Shown here in pieces: positions 1-5,367 of a DNA stretch of 6,331 nt. The position numbers and the translations under genes were made by a program. This DNA is from Erysipelotrichaceae bacterium (GTDB taxonomy: Bacteria > Bacillota_I > Bacilli_A > Erysipelotrichales > Erysipelotrichaceae). Numbering within the stretch: position 1 is the stretch's first letter; every line of letters begins with the position of its first letter. The notes beneath the pieces are model-generated. The model saw only the letters and a program-made list of their open reading frames with translations, was not told where the DNA came from and did no database searches. The DNA is taken from contig JAFZBT010000050.1 in the NCBI GenBank assembly GCA_017561615.1, positions 1-6,331 on the forward strand, read 5' to 3'.

Positions 1-1179
1 CAGGTTGGTGAAGATGATCGCCAGGATCGGGATCAGAACGACCTGTGACAGGGTGTCGCCGACACCGGCGCAGGGGCCCATCAGCGAGGACTTCAGAGAT
101 ACGAAGGCTTCTTCCGGAATGTCTTCGCCCAGCTTCTTCTGCTCTTCCATGGCAATGCACATGCCAAGGATCATGCCGCCGAAGTCATGGTCGGTATTGA
201 AGAACATGGAATGTCTCTTCATGGACTCGATCAGGCCTTCCTTGTCATCCTTGTAGATCTCTTCCAGAGCCGGAACCATGCCGGTGCAGAAGCCGATGCC
301 CTGCATTCTCTCATAGTTGTAGAGAGTCTCGCAGAAGATCTGCCATCTTACCCAGCTCTTGACAATGGTGCCCTTCTTGACCAGCTTGAACTGGTGAGAA
401 GTCGCATTCTCATCCTTGGCATTGCGGAAGGCTTCGAAATCCTCTTCGTTGAAGCCGACCAGCATGACGGCGATGATGCCGAAGATCAGGGCGGTCGGGA
501 TGGTGCCCAGGCCTAAGAAGGTAGCGGCCAAAAAGCCCAGGAAGAAGAAGTACTTGGCCTTGCCCTTGAAGATCGAGGTCAGTAACATGCCAAGACCTAC
601 GGCAGCGATCATGCCGCCCATGACGTCCAGAGCCGTGATGATCGGTCCTTCGAGCATGGCGTTGACCTTTTCAATGGCTGCCGGTCCGTAGTAGAGAATG
701 ACGAAGGCCATGGCGGCGCGGTAGATCGTCTTGATGGAATACGGCAGGAAGAAGTCGGCCACCAGGACCAGCTTGCTCTTGCCTTCGGCGATCCACTTGT
801 CAGCGATCTTGACGAAGAAGCACTGGATGGTCATCGTGAAGGTGTTCATGATGGAGCCTAACAGGCCCAGCGGGATGGCCAGGGTGATGGCTTCATTGGT
901 ACTTAAACCGCCGGCCAGAGCCAGAGCCGTACCGAAGATTCCGCAGTAGCCGGAGTCCATGGGCAGGGCGCCGCCAGCCGAGATGACACCCAGGGTAATG
1001 ATGTTGATGCTTGCACCGATGATGGTACCCTTGACCGGATCACCGAGTACGCAGCCTACGAACAGACCGGCGACCAGCGGACGGTCGATCGTAGCCCAGG
1101 TACCCATGGAGCCGAACGGCAGGGTTGACTGTGCAAACAGGAAGTAGATCGTAATAATTATTGCTTGCAGAACTGTCAT
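1..1179 (-). CDS. Mannose-family PTS permease, fused IIC-IID (C-terminus beyond window)
   Basis: This is the membrane part of a mannose/fructose/sorbose-type phosphotransferase system, which moves a sugar across the membrane while the partner IIB phosphorylates it. Hand translation of the reverse strand gives 393 uninterrupted codons. Residues 1-250 are a IIC (EII-Sor) domain: hydrophobic segments, a GLFVGCVLGD stretch near residue 40 and the GVISAGGALPMD loop near residues 62-73. After a short polar linker (about 251-263) a IID domain follows without a stop: NYERMQ (288-293), KRHSMFFNT (321-329) and LMGPCAGVGDTL (366-377) are hallmarks of that family. IID proteins normally run about 270-300 residues, so roughly 140 are missing past the left edge. 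The ATG at 1177-1179 has a strong AGGAGG (1190-1195). It lies 23 bases after the IIB gene, so the two are co-transcribed. In most relatives IIC and IID are separate proteins. Sugar specificity cannot be read from the sequence. Confidence 0.9.
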   Translation of the reverse strand, partial: MTVLQAIIITIYFLFAQSTLPFGSMGTWATIDRPLVAGLFVGCVLGDPVKGTIIGASINIITLGVISAGGALPMDSGYCGIFGTALALAGGLSTNEAITLAIPLGLLGSIMNTFTMTIQCFFVKIADKWIAEGKSKLVLVADFFLPYSIKTIYRAAMAFVILYYGPAAIEKVNAMLEGPIITALDVMGGMIAAVGLGMLLTSIFKGKAKYFFFLGFLAATFLGLGTIPTALIFGIIAVMLVGFNEEDFEAFRNAKDENATSHQFKLVKKGTIVKSWVRWQIFCETLYNYERMQGIGFCTGMVPALEEIYKDDKEGLIESMKRHSMFFNTDHDFGGMILGMCIAMEEQKKLGEDIPEEAFVSLKSSLMGPCAGVGDTLSQVVLIPILAIIFTNL

Positions 1180-1202
1180 TGTTTAATATCCTCCTGTTCT
1201 TT

Positions 1203-1676
1203 TTAAAGCAAACTCTTCAAATCTATCCTTGCGTCAGTGGGAACCATCTGCGCGATGACCGGCACGCCGGCTTCAACGATCTCACGCAGCTCGTCAACTT
1301 CCTGATCGGAAGCGTTGACGTTCTTGTTGAAGCGCTTGCGCCCCGGGCCACCGCCCATGTTTCCCAGATTGACTTCCTTGAATTCCACGCCCTCTCTTAC
1401 GGCTGTTAAGATGGGGCCCGGAACCTTAGCCATGACAAATACCCGCTCATTTTCATGCTCGCCCTTCAGATACTCGATGGCGTCAGCGACCGTCAGAACC
1501 TTCATGTCGATGTTCTTGGGCGCCGCCGCGAATAAGATCCGCTTGGCGAAGGCATTGCCGGCACTCATGTCATCCATGATGACGATGGTATTCGGGTTGG
1601 CCAGCTTAAGCCATGAGGTGATGACCTGGCCGTGGATCAGCCTTTCATCGATCCTCGTAAGTACGATGTTCTTCAT
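1203..1676 (-). CDS. Mannose/fructose/sorbose-family PTS subunit IIB
   Basis: This is a cytoplasmic phosphocarrier that accepts phosphate from IIA and passes it to the sugar entering through IIC/IID. The 157 residues match the usual length of a stand-alone IIB of the EII-Sor family. The N-terminus reads RIDERLIHGQV, and His15 in IHGQV is the expected phosphorylated histidine. Further family traits are a VIMDD segment near residues 32-36, the VFVMAK strand (about 79-84) and the NLGNMGGGPGRK loop near residues 103-114. The ATG at 1674-1676 is preceded by AAGGAGT (1686-1692) with nine bases between, which supports this start. It is the first gene of the visible PTS operon and precedes the fused IIC-IID gene. 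No IIA domain is fused to it and none is seen in the window, so IIA must be encoded elsewhere or beyond the left edge. Substrate is unknown. Confidence 0.95.
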   Translation of the reverse strand: MKNIVLTRIDERLIHGQVITSWLKLANPNTIVIMDDMSAGNAFAKRILFAAAPKNIDMKVLTVADAIEYLKGEHENERVFVMAKVPGPILTAVREGVEFKEVNLGNMGGGPGRKRFNKNVNASDQEVDELREIVEAGVPVIAQMVPTDARIDLKSLL

Positions 1677-1704
1677 TTTTTCCCAACTCCTTCTGCCGGT
1701 TAAC

Positions 1705-1732
1705 TTGATGTAATCAATATCTGAATTATAAT
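1705..1732 (+). promoter_or_regulatory. Candidate sigma-A promoter for the HxlR-family gene
   Basis: TTGATG (1705-1710) and a perfect TATAAT (1727-1732) are separated by 16 bases on the plus strand. Transcription would start near 1739, inside operator region A, and leave a leader of about 155 bases before the ATG at 1894. A weaker alternative nearer the gene is TTTACC (1772-1777) with TACATT (1795-1800) and a 17-base spacer. The sequence alone does not decide between them. Confidence 0.5.
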
Positions 1733-1735
1733 AAA

Positions 1736-1754
1736 GGTAACCGGTAACTGTTAC
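1736..1754. promoter_or_regulatory. Operator region A, GTAAC/GTTAC half sites
   Basis: The 12-mer GTAACCGGTAAC (1737-1748) is followed by TGTTAC, which adds a dyad GTAAC-T-GTTAC (1744-1754). The first part also contains the palindrome GGTAACC (1736-1742). An exact reverse-complement copy of the 12-mer lies at 1841-1852. The block overlaps the likely start points of both divergent transcripts, which suits a repressor. HxlR-family regulators bind short dyads of this general kind, so the neighbouring HxlR protein is the natural candidate; that assignment is inference. Confidence 0.6.
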
Positions 1755-1758
1755 TTAC

Positions 1759-1788
1759 ATTATATAAGATTTTTACCCCATATTTCCA
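1759..1788 (-). promoter_or_regulatory. Candidate promoter for the PTS operon
   Basis: On the minus strand a perfect TATAAT occupies 1759-1764, preceded at 18 bases by a weak -35, TGGAAA (1783-1788). Transcription would start near 1752, within operator region A. A second minus-strand TATAAT at 1725-1730 is a possible alternative; its -35 would then lie inside operator A, with GTAACA (1749-1754) at 18 bases. Either way operator A would overlap the promoter. Confidence 0.45.
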
Positions 1789-1840
1789 TCTGAGTACATT
1801 ATGTAACGCCCGGCTTATTACGACAATAAGGCACATTTAC

Positions 1841-1867
1841 GTTACCGGTTACTTTCCGGTAATTACC
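1841..1867. promoter_or_regulatory. Operator region B, inverted copy plus GGTAATTACC palindrome
   Basis: GTTACCGGTTAC (1841-1852) is the exact reverse complement of the 12-mer in operator region A. Five bases later a perfect 10-bp palindrome, GGTAATTACC (1858-1867), ends 26 bases before the regulator's start codon. The centres of the two 12-mers are about 104 bp apart, close to ten helical turns, so bound proteins could sit on the same DNA face. Likely target: the adjacent HxlR-family protein (inference). Confidence 0.55.
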
Positions 1868-1893
1868 CCCCTGAGAGAAAAGAGGAACTGACC

Positions 1894-2238
1894 ATGGAAA
1901 CTGAATTCACCAAGAATGACTATGAAAGCCTGCGCTACGCCTGCACGGCCTTCTTCTCCCACAAGTGGCAGCTGTCGGTGCTGACCTGCCTGTTTGACAG
2001 TCCCAAGCACTTCGGGGAGATCCTGCGCCAGAATCCCGGCATTTCCAAGAAGGTCCTGTCCGCCAACCTGCGCAAGCTGGAAAGCAAGGGCGTCATTTCC
2101 CGCCACAGCTATACCGAAGGCGCCGTCATGAGAGTGGAGTATTCCCTGACCCCCCAGGGCGAGCAGCTTAGGGGCATCCTTAAGGAACTGACCCAATGGG
2201 GAGCGGAAAACCGGGAGAAAATCACTACCGGAAACTGA
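1894..2238 (+). CDS. HxlR-family (DUF24) winged-helix transcriptional regulator
   Basis: This 114-residue protein is a small DNA-binding regulator of the MarR-like HxlR family, which usually acts as a dimer. The family pattern is clear: HKWQLSVLTCLFDSPKHF (about 23-40) at the start of the helix-turn-helix core, ILRQNPGISKKVLSANLRKLES (about 43-64) spanning the recognition helix, then the wing with VISRHSY and RVEYSLTPQGEQL. The length matches the family. Redox-sensing members carry a conserved N-terminal Cys about 13-14 residues before the KW tryptophan. Here that tryptophan is Trp25 and the expected position (around 11-12) is not Cys; the cysteines are Cys17 and Cys32 instead. The ATG at 1894 has GAGGA (1882-1886) seven bases upstream. 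The gene is divergent from the PTS operon and shares a 217-base control region with paired inverted repeats, so it probably controls that operon and itself. The signal it senses is unknown. Confidence 0.92.
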   Translation: METEFTKNDYESLRYACTAFFSHKWQLSVLTCLFDSPKHFGEILRQNPGISKKVLSANLRKLESKGVISRHSYTEGAVMRVEYSLTPQGEQLRGILKELTQWGAENREKITTGN

Positions 2239-2287
2239 AAACTGTTTTGACGCAAAGCATGCATGATCTCCATATTCAGTCACAGTA

Positions 2288-2311
2288 AAGCCGGCCTTCA
2301 CAGGCCGGCTT
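2288..2311. terminator. GC-rich hairpin between convergent genes, probable bidirectional terminator
   Basis: AAGCCGGCCT and AGGCCGGCTT form a perfect 10-bp stem with a four-base loop (TCAC, 2298-2301). It lies 49 bases after the regulator's stop and 22 bases beyond the end of the ABC operon, where both transcripts should end. U tracts are weak: CTTTACTG on the minus strand, and a TTTTT run only at 2326-2330 on the plus strand. Placement and stem strength carry the call. Confidence 0.7.
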
Positions 2312-2333
2312 CATCAGTTCAATGCTTTTTACC

Positions 2334-3191
2334 TTAACCCTTGATGCCGCCGCGGGACATGCCGGAGATGATGTACTTCCGGGTAAACAGGAAGACGATG
2401 ATCATCGGCAGAACGATGATGGTGGCCGCGGCCATCATTCTTTCGTTGCGCTGGCCGCCTTCGGTCATGAAGATGTAAAGGCCGAAGGGCAGGGTGCGGA
2501 CTTCCTTGGAGTTGGTGGCGATCATCGGCCACATGAAGGAGTTCCAGGTAGCGATCGAGTTCAATAAGATGATGGTTGCCAGGGAGCTCTTGGCCATCGG
2601 CACCATGACTCTCCAGAGATACTTCCAGTCGGAGCAGCCGTCGACCTTGGCGGCCTGATACAGGGAATCGGGCACGCTGTCGAAGAAGCCCTTCAGAATG
2701 TAGGTATAGAAGATGCTGGAGGTAAAGGGGATGATCAGCGCCCACAGGGTGTCATGCAGCTTCCAGCCGACGATGGTGCGGTAGTTGGTGATGATGATCA
2801 TCTCATAGGGAACCATCATCAGCGAGATCAGCAATGCGAAGATCGTATTGCGGCCCGGGAAACGCAGCCTTGAGAAGGCATAGGAAGCCAGAATGGTCGT
2901 AAAGGTGCAGGTGGTAATGCAGCCTAACAGCGCCAGAAGGGAGTTGCGGAAGTAGATCGCAAACGGCGCGGTCTTGAAGGCATAGATGAAGTTTTCCATG
3001 TTCAGCCAGTTGCCCGGTACCAGTAAGGGCGGCAGCTTGTTGACTTCGCTGACGGTCTTCAGGGCGCCGGTGATCATCCAGTAGAACGGGAACAGGGCGA
3101 TGACGGAACCCAGAAACAGCACGACATACATCAGCACGCGGCCGAAGGTGAACCGTTCATGGTATACTCTCTTCTTTTTCTTTTCAGTCAT
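2334..3191 (-). CDS. Sugar ABC transporter permease, MalG-like (CUT1 family)
   Basis: This is one of two membrane subunits of a binding-protein-dependent carbohydrate importer; with its partner permease it forms the channel and docks the ATPase. The 285-residue protein has a short basic N-terminus (TEKKKKR), about six hydrophobic segments (roughly 19-40, 84-107, 117-137, 150-168, 198-220, 252-272) and the EAA loop as YQAAKVDGCSDWKYLW (178-193) with the invariant Gly185. The C-terminus, SGMSRGGIKG, is the typical MalG/UgpE-like ending. Length is normal for the family. The ATG at 3189-3191 is two bases after the stop of the upstream permease, and its AAAGGGGG ribosome site (3200-3207) lies inside that gene, so translation is probably coupled. 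It is the last gene of the operon, followed by a hairpin terminator. The transported sugar cannot be told from this protein. Confidence 0.93.
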   Translation of the reverse strand: MTEKKKKRVYHERFTFGRVLMYVVLFLGSVIALFPFYWMITGALKTVSEVNKLPPLLVPGNWLNMENFIYAFKTAPFAIYFRNSLLALLGCITTCTFTTILASYAFSRLRFPGRNTIFALLISLMMVPYEMIIITNYRTIVGWKLHDTLWALIIPFTSSIFYTYILKGFFDSVPDSLYQAAKVDGCSDWKYLWRVMVPMAKSSLATIILLNSIATWNSFMWPMIATNSKEVRTLPFGLYIFMTEGGQRNERMMAAATIIVLPMIIVFLFTRKYIISGMSRGGIKG

Positions 3192-3193
3192 CT

Positions 3194-4093
3194 TCAGTTC
3201 CCCCTTTCTCTGTTGGACCAGGCGTTTACGGCGCGCTGCAGCATCGTAAAGGTGAAGACGGTCACTAACAGGATGACCGCGGCCGCCGCGGCGTAGCCGT
3301 ACTTCGGCGGGGTCAGAACGCGGAATTCATAATAGATGTAATAGACAACGGTATAGAGGTTATAGGCGATGCCCGGCCCGGAGAACAGCGGGAAGAGCTC
3401 GTGGAACATCTTGAAGGTGGAGATGCTGTTGATGATGACCACCAGCATGATGGTCGGAGCCAGTAACGGAACCGTGATCCGGAAGAAGATCCTCAGGGTC
3501 TTGGCGCCGTCGACCTTGGCGGCCGTGTAGTACAGCGGGTCGATGTTCTGCAGACCTGAAAGTAACAGGATGATGGTATTGGGCAGAATCGACCAGATGC
3601 CGAAGACCACCAGGGCATAGAAGTTGCCGCCGGTACTCTCCAGCCAGCTGATTCCATCAATGCCCAGCTTGGAAAGCAGGAAGTTCAGGATGCCGTAGGT
3701 ATCGTTGAACATGAAGCGCCAGGCCAGACCGATGGCCAGCGATGAGGTTACCATCGGCAGGAAGTAGGCGGTCTGGAAGAAGCCCTGGAAGCGGACGCGC
3801 TGGTTCAGCAGGGTAGCCAGGACGACGGCGATGGCCGTGGAAATGGGCACCACGCACAGCACGTACTTGACGGTATTGCTCAGGCCCTGACGGAACAGCG
3901 GATCGGAAACGACCTTCTGGTAGTTTCCCAGGCCGACGGAATCAAAGGCGCCGGTCAGATGCTTGTAGTTTTCCAGAAAGGACATCCTGATGACGTTGAC
4001 GATCGGGTAGATGGTGAAGACCGTTACCGAGATGATGAACGGCAGCAGGTAAAGCAGCGGCTTTATCCTTTCGCTGAATGGTCTCTTTCTCAT
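3194..4093 (-). CDS. Sugar ABC transporter permease, MalF/UgpA-like (CUT1 family)
   Basis: This is the other membrane subunit of the carbohydrate importer, pairing with the MalG-like protein encoded just downstream. The 299 residues begin with a basic stretch (MRKRPFSERIK) and a first membrane helix containing LLYLLPFIISVTVFTIYP, the usual start of UgpA/MsmF-type permeases. Further hydrophobic segments lie near 74-98, 106-128, 158-182, 208-230 and 268-288. The EAA loop reads YYTAAKVDGAKTLRIFFRITVP (188-209) with Gly196, the contact point for the ATPase. It lacks the large extra periplasmic domain of enterobacterial MalF, as is normal for Gram-positive relatives. The start codon overlaps the ATPase stop by four bases (ATGA at 4090-4093), a sign of translational coupling. 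Substrate is not determinable here. Confidence 0.93.
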   Translation of the reverse strand: MRKRPFSERIKPLLYLLPFIISVTVFTIYPIVNVIRMSFLENYKHLTGAFDSVGLGNYQKVVSDPLFRQGLSNTVKYVLCVVPISTAIAVVLATLLNQRVRFQGFFQTAYFLPMVTSSLAIGLAWRFMFNDTYGILNFLLSKLGIDGISWLESTGGNFYALVVFGIWSILPNTIILLLSGLQNIDPLYYTAAKVDGAKTLRIFFRITVPLLAPTIMLVVIINSISTFKMFHELFPLFSGPGIAYNLYTVVYYIYYEFRVLTPPKYGYAAAAAVILLVTVFTFTMLQRAVNAWSNRERGN

Positions 4094-5142
4094 AAGTAAC
4101 GCTCTCCTGTCTCCCGGTCGAAGACGAAGACGCCGGTATCCTTGAAGCTGATACCGATTATCTGATCGCGCTCCAGCGCGGCCTTGGAATCCATGTAGCC
4201 GTGGACTTCCTTGCCGGCCAGATCAAAGGCGGTGATCTTTTCCTTGCCCATGACGGAGGTCATGTGCACCTTGCCCTTCAGCGGGCTCTTATCATTGAGT
4301 TCGACGCTCTCGGCGCGGAAGGACAGGTAGACCGGCGTGCCGTCGGGCCTGTCGCATCTGACGCCGGAATCGAATTTCTCAGCTCCGAGCAATACCCTGC
4401 CGCCTTCGACGACGGCCTCGACCTTGTTGATCGGCGGGTTGCCCAGAAAGTCGGCGACGAAGCAGTTGGCCGGCTGGTCAGATAAGTACTGGGGAGCATC
4501 ATACTGCTGCAGGACGCCCAGCTTCATTAAGATGATGTGGTCGGAAATGGACATGGCCTCTTCCTGGTCGTGGGTGACGAAGATGGTGGTGACGCCGGTC
4601 TCCAGCTGAATGCGGCGGATCTCCTCACGCATCTCGATGCGCAGTCTCGCATCGAGGTTGGACAGCGGTTCGTCAAGCAGTAACAGCCTGGGTTCCTTGA
4701 CCAGGGCTCTGGCGATGGCGACGCGCTGCTGCTGGCCGCCGGAAAGCTGACCGGGCTTTCTGTTCATCATGCCTTCGACATGGACCAGCTTGGCCATTTC
4801 GGTGGCTCTTCTGATACGTTCAGCCTTGGGAACCTTCTTGATCTCCAGCGGGAAACAGATGTTCTCCATGACGGTCATGTGCGGATAGAGAGCGTAGTTC
4901 TGGAAGACCAGACCGACGCCGCGCTTTTCCGGAGACATGAAGGTCACATCATCGTCGTCAAACCAGATCTTGCCGCTGGTCGGTGTCAGAATGCCGGAGA
5001 GCATGTTCAGCATCGTGCTCTTGCCGCAGCCTGACGGTCCCAGAAGCGTTACCAGCTCACCGGACTCGATTACGGCTGAAAAGTCGTCGACAGCCGTATT
5101 GTCATCAAATTTCTTGACAATGTTTTCCAAACGTATCTTCAT
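4090..5142 (-). CDS. Sugar ABC transporter ATP-binding protein (MalK/UgpC/MsmK-like)
   Basis: This cytoplasmic ATPase powers the sugar importer. Counting from the ATG at 5146-5148 (352 residues), the motifs are complete: Walker A GPSGCGKST (37-45), Q-loop Gln83, signature LSGGQQQR (135-142), Walker B LLLLDEP (155-161), D-loop SNLDAR (163-168) and switch His193. After about residue 240 comes the C-terminal OB/TOBE-type domain of CUT1 ATPases, involved in regulation. Two in-frame ATGs compete for the start. The only Shine-Dalgarno (AAAGGAG) leaves one base before the upstream ATG but seven before the ATG at 5140-5142, so I annotate the 350-residue form beginning MKIRLENIVKKF. The gene overlaps the downstream permease by four bases. 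Many Firmicutes keep a shared ATPase of this type away from their sugar operons; here a dedicated copy sits within the operon. Confidence 0.95.
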   Translation of the reverse strand: MKIRLENIVKKFDDNTAVDDFSAVIESGELVTLLGPSGCGKSTMLNMLSGILTPTSGKIWFDDDDVTFMSPEKRGVGLVFQNYALYPHMTVMENICFPLEIKKVPKAERIRRATEMAKLVHVEGMMNRKPGQLSGGQQQRVAIARALVKEPRLLLLDEPLSNLDARLRIEMREEIRRIQLETGVTTIFVTHDQEEAMSISDHIILMKLGVLQQYDAPQYLSDQPANCFVADFLGNPPINKVEAVVEGGRVLLGAEKFDSGVRCDRPDGTPVYLSFRAESVELNDKSPLKGKVHMTSVMGKEKITAFDLAGKEVHGYMDSKAALERDQIIGISFKDTGVFVFDRETGERYL

Positions 5143-5148
5143 AGACAT

Positions 5149-5156
5149 TCTCCTTT
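5149..5156 (-). promoter_or_regulatory. Ribosome binding site that decides the ATPase start
   Basis: The minus strand reads AAAGGAGA immediately before the ATG at 5148. The GGAG core (5150-5153) is one base from that ATG, too close for normal initiation, and seven bases from the next in-frame ATG at 5142. This favours the downstream start and a protein two residues shorter. Confidence 0.75.
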
Positions 5157-5182
5157 ATCTGTCTGTAAAACGATCTGCCCCC

Positions 5183-5224
5183 TTGGCAGAACGCTGCCAT
5201 CCGCGGATGGCACTGTTCTGCCAG
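5183..5224 (-). repeat. Long hairpin with an 18-bp perfect palindrome upstream of the ATPase gene
   Basis: GGCAGAAC (5185-5192) pairs with GTTCTGCC (5215-5222), and between them TGCCATCCGCGGATGGCA (5195-5212) is a perfect 18-bp palindrome. Only a two-by-two internal mismatch separates the stems, and the outer stem can extend by an A-T and a G-T pair. No U tract follows directly on the minus strand, so it is not a typical terminator. It sits about 27 bases before the ATPase ribosome site. It could be an mRNA stabiliser or processing structure, or a DNA operator; the sequence does not say which. Confidence 0.75.
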
Positions 5225-5244
5225 TCATGTTTCCATGGCTGCGG

Positions 5245-5328
5245 AACAATAGAATAAAACAATGACAGAGGCGTTTTAAGATTGCCGAAGTTCAAATAAA
5301 ACTCTGCTATCTTAATCCTCTGTCATTG
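5245..5328 (-). terminator. Intrinsic terminator-like hairpin between binding-protein and ATPase genes
   Basis: CAATGACAGAGG and CCTCTGTCATTG (plus-strand 5260-5271 and 5317-5328) form a perfect 12-bp stem. A second 7-bp stem inside it (5276-5282 with 5309-5315) is offset by a small internal loop, and the apical loop is 26 bases. On the minus strand the stem runs into TTTTATTCTATTGTT (5259-5245), a U-rich tail as in factor-independent terminators. It starts 39 bases after the binding-protein stop. Incomplete termination here would yield more binding protein than transporter, a common arrangement in sugar ABC operons. Confidence 0.75.
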
Positions 5329-5367
5329 CTTACTCTTTTCTAGTTATTCAGTATCGGTTGTCCTTGA

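Noticed and set aside
187..516. Open frames on the plus strand across 5-1147
   Set aside because: They lie opposite the IIC-IID frame, whose minus-strand translation shows clear family motifs. The plus-strand products show no domain, and the frames overlap one another.
1814..1830. CTTATT...AATAAG dyad in the divergent control region
   Set aside because: It is only 6 bp on each side with a five-base gap, AT-rich and unlike the repeated 12-mer. It could be chance, so it is not listed as an operator.
1849..2301. 150-codon open frame on the minus strand opposite the HxlR gene
   Set aside because: It is antisense to a clear HxlR-family gene and its product has no recognisable domain. It runs from inside the terminator into operator region B and looks like a by-product of codon composition.
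2329..2745. Second minus-strand frame inside the MalG-like permease gene
   Set aside because: Its product is rich in His, Arg and Leu with no membrane pattern, as expected from reading a permease gene out of frame. The 285-residue permease frame explains the region.
4669..4688. GTAAC/GTTAC motifs within coding regions (for example near 590, 3465, 3555, 4680) as extra regulator half sites
   Set aside because: They come mainly from leucine runs written CTG-TTA or TTA-CTG in the minus-strand genes. They lack the 12-bp CCGG-centred context seen in the intergenic region.
5268..5283. Possible CcpA-type cre site near TTAAAACGCC in the ABC operon spacer
   Set aside because: On the minus strand the first half resembles a cre site, but the second half fails at several conserved positions, and the bases are better explained as part of the hairpin.
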